A stretch of DNA of 64,000 nucleotides from Mycobacterium sp. 852002-50816_SCH5313054-b (GCF_001667185.1 NZ_LZIC01000071.1:1-64000), one strand, 5' to 3'. Positions 15,782 to 24,577 are shown, counted from the first letter of the stretch. Notes: generated by a model not told the origin, from the letters alone. Translations and numbers: made by a program.

Positions 15782-17536
15782 ATGAGCCCTGACGGGCGGT
15801 CACCCGAACCGCATGTGACCGACGAACGCACCGCGCTGCGCAGTATCCCGATATTCGCTGAGATCGACGACGAACAGCTCGACCAACTTTCGCTCGCCGT
15901 CGATCGCCAACACATCCCCGCCAACGAGTGGCTCTTTCACATGGGAGAACCCTCCGACGCCGTCTATCTCATCGCCTCCGGGCGATTCGCGGCCGTCGGC
16001 CCCGATGGACAAGTGCTTCGCGAGATGGCGACCGGTGAGTCGATCGGAGAGCTGGGCGTGATCACCGGCGCCGTTCGCTCGGCCGGGATACGGGCCCTCC
16101 GGGACGGCGTGGTCTGGCGGATCGCCGCTGACACGTTCACCGAGGTGCTGGCAAAGGCTCCGCAGCTGCAATCGGCGATGTTCCGAGCGATGGCGGGCAC
16201 GCTTCGCGAGTCCCGATCCGCCAACGTCTCTCGGGGTCTTCGGGTCGTCGGCGTGCTGTCGACCGGCGATGCGGTTGCGGCTCCGATCGTCGACGCCGTC
16301 GCGACCCGTCTGAACTCGTACGGCCGGACCGCGGTGGTCGCGCCCCCCGTCGACACGACGGCCGCCGCCGGGCACTACGGCGAGCTCGTCGAAGCGTTCA
16401 GCGAGACCCTCGACCGGGCCGAACGAAGCAACGACTGGGTCCTGGTGGTGGCCGATCGGGGCTCGGGCGACAGCTGGCGCCGATACGTTGTCGCGCAAAG
16501 CGACCGCCTCGTGGTCCTGGCGGATCGAGCCCGTCCGCCGGCAGCGCTCGATCCACCCGCCACCCAACGGCCCGTCCATTTGGTCACGTGCAACGTCGTA
16601 CCGGATCCGAACTGGTTCGATCTGCTGCAGCCGGTCTCGCATCACGCCGCCGACGACGACGGCATGGGCGCCCTGGCCCGCAGAATCGCCGGCCGCTCTC
16701 TCGGCATGGTGCTGGGAGGTGGCGGCGCCCGGGGGCTCGCGCACTACGGCGTCTACGAAGAGCTCACCCGCGCGGGCATCGTCATCGACCGATTCGCCGG
16801 AACCAGTTCCGGTGCCCTCGCTGCCGCCACCTTCGCGCTCGGGTTGGACGCAAGGGATTGCACCGCCGCGGCACGCAAGTACGTGGCGGAGACCAGGCCT
16901 GTCAGCGACTACACGATCCCCGCGATCGCCCTCACGCGAGGTCGCCGTGTCGACCGGCTGATAGAAGGATTCTTCGGCAGCACCACCTTGATCGAGCATC
17001 TGCCAAAAGAGTTTTTCTCAGTCTCCACCGACATCATCACGGGCGATCAGGTCATCCATCGGCGGGGGCTGCTGTGGGTCGCGGTGCGCGCATCGATCTC
17101 GATCCCCGGTCTCCTGCCGCCGGTGCAGTATGGCGAGCGGCTGCTCGTCGACGGTGGACTGCTGAACATCCTCCCGGCCGACGTCATGTGCGCGGACCCG
17201 GATGGCGACGTCATCTGCGTCGATCTGCGCCGAACGTATGTGCCGTCGAAGGGATTCGGCCCGCTGCCGGCAAAACTGCAGCCCCCCGCGTTCATCCGGC
17301 GGCTCGTCACCGGCACGGAGGCGGCCCTACCACCGCTGCAGGAGACGTTGCTTCGCAGCGTGGAGCTTGCCGCGCCCAAGGGAAACCTGCGCGAGCTGCC
17401 CCGGGTTACGGCGATCATCGAGCCGGACGTCTCGGCGATCGGTCCCTTGGACTTCAAAAACATCGATGCCGCCCTGGAAGCCGGGCGGATCGCGGCCCGG
17501 GCGGTCCTCGAGGCGCAGCCGACGCTCGTTGGCTGA
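15782..17536 (+). CDS. Patatin-like phospholipase with N-terminal cyclic-nucleotide-binding domain
   Basis: A 584-residue protein with two domains. Residues 20-140 are a CRP-type cyclic-nucleotide-binding fold (IPIFAEIDDEQLDQL, MGEPSDAVYLIASGRF, GESIGELGVITGAVRSAGIRA; the last is the phosphate-binding cassette). Residues about 305-480 are a patatin lipase: oxyanion loop GGGGARGLAHYG, nucleophile elbow GTSSG, and catalytic Asp in LLVDGGLL. This is the architecture of neuropathy-target-esterase-like proteins and of M. tuberculosis Rv2565 and Rv3728. It has no transmembrane segment. It sits where M. tuberculosis has PPE63, directly upstream of a cyclase gene. Confidence 0.9.
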   Translation: MSPDGRSPEPHVTDERTALRSIPIFAEIDDEQLDQLSLAVDRQHIPANEWLFHMGEPSDAVYLIASGRFAAVGPDGQVLREMATGESIGELGVITGAVRSAGIRALRDGVVWRIAADTFTEVLAKAPQLQSAMFRAMAGTLRESRSANVSRGLRVVGVLSTGDAVAAPIVDAVATRLNSYGRTAVVAPPVDTTAAAGHYGELVEAFSETLDRAERSNDWVLVVADRGSGDSWRRYVVAQSDRLVVLADRARPPAALDPPATQRPVHLVTCNVVPDPNWFDLLQPVSHHAADDDGMGALARRIAGRSLGMVLGGGGARGLAHYGVYEELTRAGIVIDRFAGTSSGALAAATFALGLDARDCTAAARKYVAETRPVSDYTIPAIALTRGRRVDRLIEGFFGSTTLIEHLPKEFFSVSTDIITGDQVIHRRGLLWVAVRASISIPGLLPPVQYGERLLVDGGLLNILPADVMCADPDGDVICVDLRRTYVPSKGFGPLPAKLQPPAFIRRLVTGTEAALPPLQETLLRSVELAAPKGNLRELPRVTAIIEPDVSAIGPLDFKNIDAALEAGRIAARAVLEAQPTLVG

Positions 17537-17551
17537 CCAACTCTTCGCGTT

Positions 17552-17600
17552 CTCTGCAGCTTGTACTATTACCTCTGCAGCAAACAGCTTCGTGTGCAGC
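17552..17600. promoter_or_regulatory. Three phased TGCAGC direct repeats upstream of the FHA-cyclase gene
   Basis: CTCTGCAGC occurs at 17552-17560 and 17573-17581, and GTGTGCAGC at 17592-17600. The spacings are 21 and 19 bp, close to two helical turns, so the copies face the same side of the helix. They fill most of the 78-bp gap between the patatin and cyclase genes, suggesting a regulator-binding array; no protein is assigned. Confidence 0.4.
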
Positions 17601-17614
17601 TAGGTCGTTAAGCG

Positions 17615-18562
17615 ATGGGCTCCGATTGGTGGGACAAGCCGTTGGCCCATCTCGTCATGCACATGAACGGTGGCGAGAAGAGCGTACCGATCTTCGATCA
17701 GCTGTTCGTCGGCCGGCAGTGCACCGGGATCGACGAACACCGCCGACTGGTGATCCCCGATCCGAACATCTCGCGCAACCACCTCGAGATCCGTCTGGAC
17801 GTCGCCACCGACCGGGCGTTCCTGATCGACGTCAGCACCAATGGGACGTTGCTCAACGGCATGCCGCTGGAGCGGGCCATGCAGGTCCCCCTCAAGCCCG
17901 ACGATCAGATCGCCGTCGGCGACGCCGTGCTGATCTTCCGATCGGACCGGTTCAACGCCGCCGGGGTGACCAACACCAGCCCGACCCTGACCCGGATCGT
18001 CGAGGAGACCATGGTGATGGTGGTCGGGGACATCACCAACTACTCGACGATCTCCGAAGTCACCGACAACCGGGTGATCGCCCGGAGCCTGAACTATCTC
18101 TGGCACGAGCTCAACCTCGTGCTGCGCGCCCATCGCGGCACGCTCAACCATTACGCCGGCGACGCGCTGTACGCGGTGTGGGAACTGCGGACGATTCCGG
18201 CGGCCAACGAGCTCGCCATCGACTTCGCGCTCGCCGCCAACCGCAGGGTCGAGGAGCTCGGGCCCACGCTCCCGCTGCGCGCGCCGGACGGTTCGCCGAT
18301 CCGCATGGGCTGGGGGGTGGTGCAGGGCCGGGCCGCGATCGCCGCGATGACGAGGACGGTCACGGCCGTGATCGGCGACGCGACGAACGTGGCGTTCCGG
18401 TTGGCCGGCATCGCCGGGCGGGCCGGGCACCCGGACGTGATGGTGAGCTCCGGCGTGCACGCTGCCGTCGAGGCGGGCTACGTCTGGGGCCAGGCCGAGC
18501 AGGTAGCGATCAAGGGCCGGCGTGGAGCGGAGACCGTCTTTCCGGTCCTGGCGCGGTCGTAG
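17615..18562 (+). CDS. FHA domain-class III nucleotide cyclase fusion
   Basis: A 315-residue protein. Residues about 15-110 form an FHA phosphothreonine-binding domain (FVGRQC, VIPDPNISRNHLEI, DVSTNGTLLNG). Residues about 130-310 form a class III cyclase homology domain: first metal Asp in VMVVGDITNYSTIS, second metal Asp in HYAGDALYAVWE, and the transition-state Asn and Arg plus substrate Asp in VIGDATNVAFRL. The lysine normally four residues before the second metal Asp is His here, so substrate or activity may be altered. It follows a cyclic-nucleotide-binding phospholipase gene, a likely partner. It ends 4 bp from the convergent ltp2 stop. Confidence 0.88.
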   Translation: MGSDWWDKPLAHLVMHMNGGEKSVPIFDQLFVGRQCTGIDEHRRLVIPDPNISRNHLEIRLDVATDRAFLIDVSTNGTLLNGMPLERAMQVPLKPDDQIAVGDAVLIFRSDRFNAAGVTNTSPTLTRIVEETMVMVVGDITNYSTISEVTDNRVIARSLNYLWHELNLVLRAHRGTLNHYAGDALYAVWELRTIPAANELAIDFALAANRRVEELGPTLPLRAPDGSPIRMGWGVVQGRAAIAAMTRTVTAVIGDATNVAFRLAGIAGRAGHPDVMVSSGVHAAVEAGYVWGQAEQVAIKGRRGAETVFPVLARS

Positions 18563-18566
18563 CTGC

Positions 18567-19724
18567 CTACCCCAGGATCAGTCCCGACGTCGGCACACCC
18601 GTGCCGGCCGTGACCAACACGTGCTCGACGTCGGGCACCGGGTTCACCGAGGTGCCGCGCAGCTGCCGCACGCCCTCGGCGATCCCGTTCATGCCGTGGA
18701 TGTAAGCCTCCCCGAGCTGGCCGCCGTGCGTGTTGATCGGCAGCCTGCCGCCCACCTCGATCGCGCCGTCGGCGATGAAGTCCTTGGCCTCGCCGCGACC
18801 GCAGAACCCCAACTCCTCCAACTGAATCAGCGTGAACGGCGTGAAGTGGTCATACAGAATCGCGGTCTGAATGTCAGAAGGCTGCAAACCCGACTGCCCC
18901 CAGAGCTGCCGACCCACGACACCCATCTCGGGCAGGCCGAGCTCGGGCCGGTAGTAGCTGACCATCGAATACTGATCGGGGCTCGACCCCTGCGCGGCCG
19001 CGTCGATGACGGCGGGCCGATGCTTGAGATCCTTCGCGCGCTCCGCTGATGTAATGACAAGCGCGACACCGCCGTCCGTCTCCTGGCAGCAGTCCAGCAG
19101 CCTCAGCGGTTCGGCGATCCACCGCGAGTTCTGGTGGTCCTCGATCGTGATCGGCTTCTCGTAGAAGTACGCCTTCGGGTTTGTGGCGGCATGTTTGCGG
19201 TCGGCCACCGAGATGGCGCCGAAGTCTCTGCTCGTTGCTCCCGACAGGTGCATGTAGCGCTGGGCGATCATCGCCACCTGCGCGGCAGGCGTAGACAACC
19301 CATGCGGATACACGAAGGAGTTGTCGACACCGGTCGAGTCGGCGTTCTCCACCAACCGCATCTGCACCTGGCCGAACCGCTGACCCGAGCGCTCGTTGAA
19401 AGCACGGTATGCGACGACGCAATCAGCCACACCGGTTGCCACCGCGATGGCCGCCTGCTGGACGGTGGCGCACGCAGCGCCGCCGCCGTGGTGGATCTTG
19501 GAGAAGAACTTCAGCTCCCCGATGCCCGTCGCCCGCGCGATGGCCACCTCGGTGTTGGAGTCCATCGTGAACGTGACCATGCCGTCGACGTCGGCCGGAC
19601 TCAGGCCCGCATCGTCCAACGCATCCAGGACGGCCTCGGCCGCCAACCGCAGCTCGCTTCGGCCGGAGTCCTTCGAGAAGTCGGTGGCCCCGATTCCGAC
19701 GATCGCCGCTTTACCCGAGAGCAT
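18567..19724 (-). CDS. ltp2: 17-hydroxy-3-oxo-4-pregnene-20-carboxyl-CoA aldolase (lipid-transfer-protein family)
   Basis: A 385-residue thiolase-fold protein of the SCP-x/Ltp family. With ChsH2 it cleaves the last three carbons of the sterol side chain as propionyl-CoA by retro-aldol reaction, giving a C17-ketosteroid. Family motifs include GVGNTDFSK-like GIGATDFSKDSG at the N-terminus, GGAACATVQQAAIAV, and NTHGGQLGEAYIHGMNG. Its ATG overlaps the chsH1 stop (TGATG); it is the last gene of the cyp125 operon. Confidence 0.95.
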   Translation of the reverse strand: MLSGKAAIVGIGATDFSKDSGRSELRLAAEAVLDALDDAGLSPADVDGMVTFTMDSNTEVAIARATGIGELKFFSKIHHGGGAACATVQQAAIAVATGVADCVVAYRAFNERSGQRFGQVQMRLVENADSTGVDNSFVYPHGLSTPAAQVAMIAQRYMHLSGATSRDFGAISVADRKHAATNPKAYFYEKPITIEDHQNSRWIAEPLRLLDCCQETDGGVALVITSAERAKDLKHRPAVIDAAAQGSSPDQYSMVSYYRPELGLPEMGVVGRQLWGQSGLQPSDIQTAILYDHFTPFTLIQLEELGFCGRGEAKDFIADGAIEVGGRLPINTHGGQLGEAYIHGMNGIAEGVRQLRGTSVNPVPDVEHVLVTAGTGVPTSGLILG

Positions 19725-20125
19725 CAGGCGTCCCCCACCGTCAGCGTGGCCGTCGCGATGACATGATCGCCAAGGCTGTTGCTGCCCACCACCTTTACGG
19801 TGATCAGGCCATCCTCCACGGCGGTGACCTCACCGGAGAACGTCACCGTGTCGTACGCATACCACGGCACCCCCAGCCGCAGCCCGATCGACTTGATCAG
19901 CGCCGACGGCCCCGCCCAGTCGGTGACGTAGCGCTGCACCAGCCCGGTGTCGGTAAGGATGTTGACGAAGATGTCCTTCGACCCCTTGGCCTGCGCGAGG
20001 TCACGGTCGTGGTGCACGTCCTGGAAGTCCCGGGTGGCCAGCGCCGTCGAGATGATGAACGTGGGGTCGCCGTGCAGTTTCAGCTCGGGCAGCTGGGTGC
20101 CCACCTCGATCACCGGCGCGCTCAT
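19724..20125 (-). CDS. chsH1: Steroid enoyl-CoA hydratase, small MaoC subunit
   Basis: A 133-residue single hot-dog protein. The hydratase motif is FQDVHHDRDLAQAKGSKDIFVN, with the catalytic Asp/His. With ChsH2 it forms the heterotetramer that hydrates 3-oxo-4,17-pregnadiene-20-carboxyl-CoA after ChsE1-ChsE2. It is tightly packed between chsH2 and ltp2 with overlapping start and stop codons. Confidence 0.95.
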   Translation of the reverse strand: MSAPVIEVGTQLPELKLHGDPTFIISTALATRDFQDVHHDRDLAQAKGSKDIFVNILTDTGLVQRYVTDWAGPSALIKSIGLRLGVPWYAYDTVTFSGEVTAVEDGLITVKVVGSNSLGDHVIATATLTVGDA

Positions 20126-21069
20126 GCGTCAGGCTCCCAGGCGTAGAGGGTCCATTCCGGTCCGCTGTCGCCGGCCGGGAAGTCGATATACGTTGCGCGC
20201 ACCGGCAATCCGATCTTCACCTCGGCGGGGTCGATCCCGCGCAGCTCGCCCAGCATGCGCACGCCCTCGTCGAGCTCGACCAAGGCGATGACGAAGGGCA
20301 GCGTGCGACCGGGCACCTTGGGAGCGTGGTGCACCACAAAGCTGAACACCGTGCCGCGACCGCTGGCCACCGCGTAATCGATCGGAGCGGCCTTGTCCTG
20401 CCACACCGCCGGCACCGGCGGGTGCTGCAGGCTGCCGTCGGGACGGCGTTGGATGCGCAGTTCGTGCGCCTTGACGCCCTCCCAGAAGAACGCGGTGTCC
20501 CGCGACGAGGAGGGACGCATCATGGCGTCAGCGTCCAGGTCGGCGGGCACCGGGGACGGTGCCGCTTCCCGGGGCTTGAACTTGAGGATGCGCCAGTTCA
20601 TTTCGGCGACATCCTCGTCACCGACCCGCCAGATGATGTGCTGGTTGATGAAATAGCCCTCGCCCAGACCGGTCTGCTTGGGGCCGACCACGTCACCCAT
20701 CTCGGAGGTGATGCTGACCTGCTCGCCGGGTTGGAGATAGCGGTGGTAGGTCTGCTCGCAGTTGGTGGCGACCACGCCGATGTAGCCGGCGTCGTCGAAC
20801 AGCTTCATCATGGGGCCCATCGGGTCGTCCTTCGGGCGATCCCCGCCGAGTCCGAACATCGTCCACACCTGAATCATGGCCGGTGGCGCGACAATTCCGG
20901 GGTGACCGACCGCGCGGGCCGCGGCCTCGTCGACGTAGATCGGGTTGCGGTCGCCGATGGCCTCCACCCAGTTGTTGATCATCGGGCGATTCACCGGATC
21001 ACGGCCGGCGCGCGGCTTCGGGTCGCCGGCCGCCTTGATCTCGGCGACGGCTTCGGCAATGTCCGTCAT
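20122..21069 (-). CDS. chsH2: Steroid enoyl-CoA hydratase large subunit, MaoC-DUF35 fusion
   Basis: A 315-residue protein with an N-terminal MaoC-like hot dog (residues about 20-170; GDRNPIYVDEAAARAVGHPGIVAPPAM) and a C-terminal DUF35 OB-fold domain (about 190-310; GRGTVFSFVVHHAPKVPG, EWTLYAWEPDA). The MaoC part pairs with ChsH1 for hydration and the DUF35 part binds Ltp2 for aldol cleavage. The DUF35 rubredoxin-like start lacks the usual cysteines. Overlaps both neighbours by 4 bp. Confidence 0.95.
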   Translation of the reverse strand: MTDIAEAVAEIKAAGDPKPRAGRDPVNRPMINNWVEAIGDRNPIYVDEAAARAVGHPGIVAPPAMIQVWTMFGLGGDRPKDDPMGPMMKLFDDAGYIGVVATNCEQTYHRYLQPGEQVSITSEMGDVVGPKQTGLGEGYFINQHIIWRVGDEDVAEMNWRILKFKPREAAPSPVPADLDADAMMRPSSSRDTAFFWEGVKAHELRIQRRPDGSLQHPPVPAVWQDKAAPIDYAVASGRGTVFSFVVHHAPKVPGRTLPFVIALVELDEGVRMLGELRGIDPAEVKIGLPVRATYIDFPAGDSGPEWTLYAWEPDA

Positions 21070-22229
21070 CTCGGCACCCTCGGCACTTTGAGGCCGGCGG
21101 CCGCGATCATTTCACGCATGACTTCGTTCACGCCTCCGCCGAAGGTGATGACCAGGTTCCGCTTGGTTTGCGAGTCAAGCCAGTCGAGCAGCTCCGCGGT
21201 ATCCGCGTCGGCGGGGTTGCCGTACTTTCCGACGATCTCCTCGGCAAGCCGACCGATATATTGAATGCGCTCGGTGCCAAATACTTTCGTCGAGGCGGCG
21301 TCGGCCACGTTGATGTCCTCGCCCGCGGCGGCCACCTGCCAGTTCAGCAACTCGTTGATCCGCCACATCGCATGGATCTCACCAAGCGCGCGCTTGACGT
21401 CGTGGTGATCGATCGGCGTGACACCGTCACTGCCCGGCTTGCTCGCCCAGGCGTGCACCCGGTCGTAGATGCCGGCGACGCGGCCCGCCGGGCCGAGCAT
21501 CACCCGCTCGTTGTTGAGCTGAGTGGTGATCAGTCGCCATCCGCCGTTCTCCTCGCCGACCAGCATGTCGACGGGCACCCGCACGTCGTTGTAGTAGGTG
21601 GCGTTCGTGTGGTGGGCGCCGTCGGACAGGATGATCGGCGTCCAGGAGTAGCCCGGATCCTTGGTGTCGACGATCAGGATCGAAATGCCCTTGTGCTTCA
21701 TGGCTTCCGGGTCAGTGCGGCAGGCCAGCCAGATGTAGTCCGCGTCGTGCGCACCGGTGGTGAAGATCTTCTGCCCGTTGACGATGTACTCGTCGCCCTG
21801 GCGCACGGCGGTGGTCCGCAACGAAGCCAGGTCGGTACCGGCCTCGGGCTCGGTGTAGCCGATCGCGAAGTGGACCTCGCCGGCCAGGATCGCCGGTAGG
21901 AACTTCTTCTTCTGCGCCTCGCTGCCGAACTGCTGGAGGGTCGGGCCGACCGTCTGCAACGTCACCGCGGGCAGTGGCACGTCGGCACGATGCGCCTCGT
22001 TGACGAAGATCGATTGTTCGATGGGCCCGAAGCCCAAGCCGCCGAATTCTTTTGGCCACCCGACCCCAAGCTTGCGGTCCTGGCCCATCCGCCGGATCAC
22101 CGCGCGGTAGGCCTCGTTGTGGCGGTCCTGCTCCATCGCCTTCATCTCGTCGGTCGAGATCAGATTCGAAAAGTATTCCCGTAGTTCGGCTTGCAGCTGA
22201 CGCTGCTCCGGGGTCAGCTCTATGAACAT
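21066..22229 (-). CDS. chsE2: Acyl-CoA dehydrogenase, ChsE2 subunit (FadE29)
   Basis: A 387-residue acyl-CoA dehydrogenase with complete family features: IGYTEPEAGTDLASLRTTA and DEYIVNGQKIFTTGAHDADY (FAD/substrate region) and a C-terminal helical bundle ending in ITFGGGVNEVMREMIAAAG. It forms an alpha2beta2 complex with ChsE1 that desaturates the three-carbon side-chain CoA ester of 3-oxo-4-pregnene-20-carboxyl-CoA. Start overlaps the chsE1 stop by 10 bp. Confidence 0.95.
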   Translation of the reverse strand: MFIELTPEQRQLQAELREYFSNLISTDEMKAMEQDRHNEAYRAVIRRMGQDRKLGVGWPKEFGGLGFGPIEQSIFVNEAHRADVPLPAVTLQTVGPTLQQFGSEAQKKKFLPAILAGEVHFAIGYTEPEAGTDLASLRTTAVRQGDEYIVNGQKIFTTGAHDADYIWLACRTDPEAMKHKGISILIVDTKDPGYSWTPIILSDGAHHTNATYYNDVRVPVDMLVGEENGGWRLITTQLNNERVMLGPAGRVAGIYDRVHAWASKPGSDGVTPIDHHDVKRALGEIHAMWRINELLNWQVAAAGEDINVADAASTKVFGTERIQYIGRLAEEIVGKYGNPADADTAELLDWLDSQTKRNLVITFGGGVNEVMREMIAAAGLKVPRVPR

Positions 22230-23233
22230 TGCGCTCCCACCAGATCGAGGCGATGAGATGGCCCGCCCAGTATCCGGGACAGGTCCTTGATCGTGGAGTA
22301 GTACCGGTGCATGGGATAGGTGATGTCCATACCCATCCCGCCGTGCAGGTGGTGGCAGAGCTGCATCACCGGCGGTGCCTGCGAGGCAATCCAGTAGCCG
22401 AGGACGTCCACGTCGTCGTCGGCATCCCGTCCCTCCGACAGCCGCCAGACGACCGACTTGGCCGCCAGATCGATGGTGCGCGAGGCGATGTAAATCTCGG
22501 ACAGCTGCGCCGCCACGGTCTGGAAGGTCGACAGCGGCTTACCGAACTGCTTGCGGTTGGCCACGTAGTCGGCGGTGAGGCGCAGCGCCCCGGCCACCAG
22601 CCCGTCGGCGTAGGCGCCCATCGCAGCCAGCGCCAGCTGGTTGACCCGGTGCGCCGAGGCACCCGCCAACACGTCCGAATCACCCACCGCCACACCGTCG
22701 AACGTGACCGTGTACTCGTCCGAGCCGTTGGACGCCGGGGTGCGCACCAGCCGCACACCGTCGGCCTTGGGCGACACCACCACAACGGCGCTGTCGGCGG
22801 TCACGATCATCAAATCGGCTTGCTCGGCATACCCGACGCCGAGTTTGGTGCCCGACAACCGGCCGTCGGCGAACGCGACCCCGGGCCGGTCGGGCAAGGC
22901 GGTACCCGGCTCGTTGAGCGCCGCGGTCAACACGCCGCCCTTGGCGACCCCGGCCAGGAAGCGGTCCTGTTGCTGCTCGGAGGCCAGGTCCAGCAGCGGT
23001 ACCACGCCCAGCCCCAGCGTGGCCAGCGCGGGCGTGATCGCACCATGGCGGCCGGCTTCGGTCAGCACCGTGGCGACCTCGGGCAGGCCCACGCCGTCAC
23101 CGCCGAGGCGTTCCGGCACCGGCAGCGCCGTCACGCCGCCGCTGACCAGCGCCTCCCACGAGAGATCCCGGTCCAGCACCGACGTCGCCACGTCGGCGAC
23201 CGCCTGCTGCTCGGCGGTGAGGTCGAAGTCCAT
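22220..23233 (-). CDS. chsE1: Acyl-CoA dehydrogenase, ChsE1 subunit (FadE28)
   Basis: A 337-residue acyl-CoA dehydrogenase subunit starting at ATG 23233 (MDFDLTAEQQAVADVA). A longer frame upstream is only cyp125 read out of frame. It is shorter and more diverged than ChsE2, as expected for the partner in the ChsE1-ChsE2 heterotetramer. The C-terminal helix has HHLHGGMGMDITYPMHRY. Start and cyp125 stop share one base. Confidence 0.95.
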   Translation of the reverse strand: MDFDLTAEQQAVADVATSVLDRDLSWEALVSGGVTALPVPERLGGDGVGLPEVATVLTEAGRHGAITPALATLGLGVVPLLDLASEQQQDRFLAGVAKGGVLTAALNEPGTALPDRPGVAFADGRLSGTKLGVGYAEQADLMIVTADSAVVVVSPKADGVRLVRTPASNGSDEYTVTFDGVAVGDSDVLAGASAHRVNQLALAAMGAYADGLVAGALRLTADYVANRKQFGKPLSTFQTVAAQLSEIYIASRTIDLAAKSVVWRLSEGRDADDDVDVLGYWIASQAPPVMQLCHHLHGGMGMDITYPMHRYYSTIKDLSRILGGPSHRLDLVGAQCS

Positions 23234-24486
23234 CAGTGGTTCACCGGGCACTTGCCGGTGTAGTCGACCTGCCAGTGCTTGATGCCGTTGAGCCAACCGG
23301 ACCGCAGCCGCTCGGGCGCCGAGATCGGCTTCAGGTCGGGCATGTGATCGGCCACGGCGTTGAAGATCAGGCTGATCGTCATCTTGGCCAGGTTGGCGCC
23401 GATGCAGTAGTGCGCGCCGGTGCCGCCGAAACCGACGTGCGGGTTGGGGTCCCGGAGGATGTTGAAGGTGAACGGATCGTCGAAGACTTCCTCGTCGAAG
23501 TTCGCCGACCGGTAGAAGAGCACCACCCGCTGGCCCTTCTTGATCTGCACACCGGACAGTTCGTAGTCCTCGAGCGCGGTGCGCTGGAAGCAGGTCACGG
23601 GGGTGGCCCAGCGGACGATCTCGTCGGCCGCGGTCTCCGGGCGCTCCTTCTTGAAGAGCTCCCACTGGTCGGGGAAGTCGGCGAAGGCCATCATCCCCTG
23701 CGTGATGGAGTTTCGGGTGGTCTCGTTGCCGGCCACCGCGAGCATCATCACGAAGAAACCGAACTCGTCGTCGGAGAGCTTTTCACCGTCGATGTCGGCG
23801 TTGATCAGCGTGGTGACGATGTCCTCGCCGGGATTCTCGGCCTTCAGGGCAGCCATCTGCATGGCGTACGTGAGCACCTCCATCGACGACGCCTTGGCAT
23901 CGATGTCGGCGTATTCGGGATCGTCGCTGCCGGTCATCTCATTGGACCAGCGGAAAAGCTTGTCGCGGTCGTCTTGCGGCACCCCGAGCAGATCAGCGAT
24001 CGCCTGCAGTGGCAGCTCACAGGCCACCTGCTCGACGAAGTCGCCGGAGCCGGCGGCTGCCGCAACCTTGGCGATGTTCTGGGCGCGTTCGTTGAGGTCG
24101 TCGCGCAGGCGTCCGATGGCGCGCGGCGTGAAACCGCGGGAGATGATCTTGCGCAGCCGGGTGTGGTGCGGCGCGTCCATGTTCAGCATGACGTACCGCT
24201 GAAGGTCGATGTCCTCACGCGCGATGTCGTCGTTGAACCGCGGAATCACGCAGTTCTCGTAGCTGGAGAAGACGTCGCTGCGCCGCGAGATCTCCTTGAC
24301 GTCGTCGAGCTTGGTGATCGCCCAGAAGCCGCCGTCGTGGAACCCGCCGCCCTTGCCCGGGGCCTGTTCGTTCCACCAGATCGGCGCGGTCGCGCGCACC
24401 TCGGCAAATTCTTCGACGGGGATCCGCTCGATGTAGATGTCGGGGTCGGTGAAATCGAACCCGGGCGGAAGGTTGGGGCTGGGCAC
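23233..24486 (-). CDS. cyp125: Cytochrome P450 CYP125, steroid C26/C27-monooxygenase
   Basis: A 417-residue P450. The heme-binding loop is HVGFGGTGAHYCIGANLAKM with the thiolate ligand at Cys361; the I-helix motif AGNETTRNSITQGM and the K-helix ETAADEIVRW are intact. It oxidises the terminal methyl of cholesterol or cholestenone to the carboxylic acid, the first step of side-chain degradation. GTG start at 24486 with AAAGGAG upstream. First gene of the operon running to ltp2; divergent from fadA5 with a KstR operator between. Slightly shorter at the N-terminus than M. tuberculosis CYP125. Confidence 0.97.
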   Translation of the reverse strand: MPSPNLPPGFDFTDPDIYIERIPVEEFAEVRATAPIWWNEQAPGKGGGFHDGGFWAITKLDDVKEISRRSDVFSSYENCVIPRFNDDIAREDIDLQRYVMLNMDAPHHTRLRKIISRGFTPRAIGRLRDDLNERAQNIAKVAAAAGSGDFVEQVACELPLQAIADLLGVPQDDRDKLFRWSNEMTGSDDPEYADIDAKASSMEVLTYAMQMAALKAENPGEDIVTTLINADIDGEKLSDDEFGFFVMMLAVAGNETTRNSITQGMMAFADFPDQWELFKKERPETAADEIVRWATPVTCFQRTALEDYELSGVQIKKGQRVVLFYRSANFDEEVFDDPFTFNILRDPNPHVGFGGTGAHYCIGANLAKMTISLIFNAVADHMPDLKPISAPERLRSGWLNGIKHWQVDYTGKCPVNH

Positions 24487-24556
24487 GCTACTTCTCCTTT
24501 AACTGCTGGTCCCTATGCTGGTCCGGCGACTGGCCTCTGACTGGCGATCCCAGGAC

Positions 24557-24577
24557 ACTAGCTCTCCTAGTGGAGCT
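24557..24577. promoter_or_regulatory. Overlapping dyads upstream of cyp125
   Basis: ACTAG-CTCTC-CTAGT (24557-24571) is a perfect 5-bp-arm dyad that overlaps AGCTC-8-GAGCT (24560-24577). They lie 71-91 bp before the cyp125 start and are not KstR-like. A second regulator site is possible but unproven. Confidence 0.3.

Noticed and set aside
16588-18705. 705-residue frame crossing the patatin and cyclase genes
   Set aside because: Arg/His/Gly-rich out-of-frame translation overlapping two well-supported genes.
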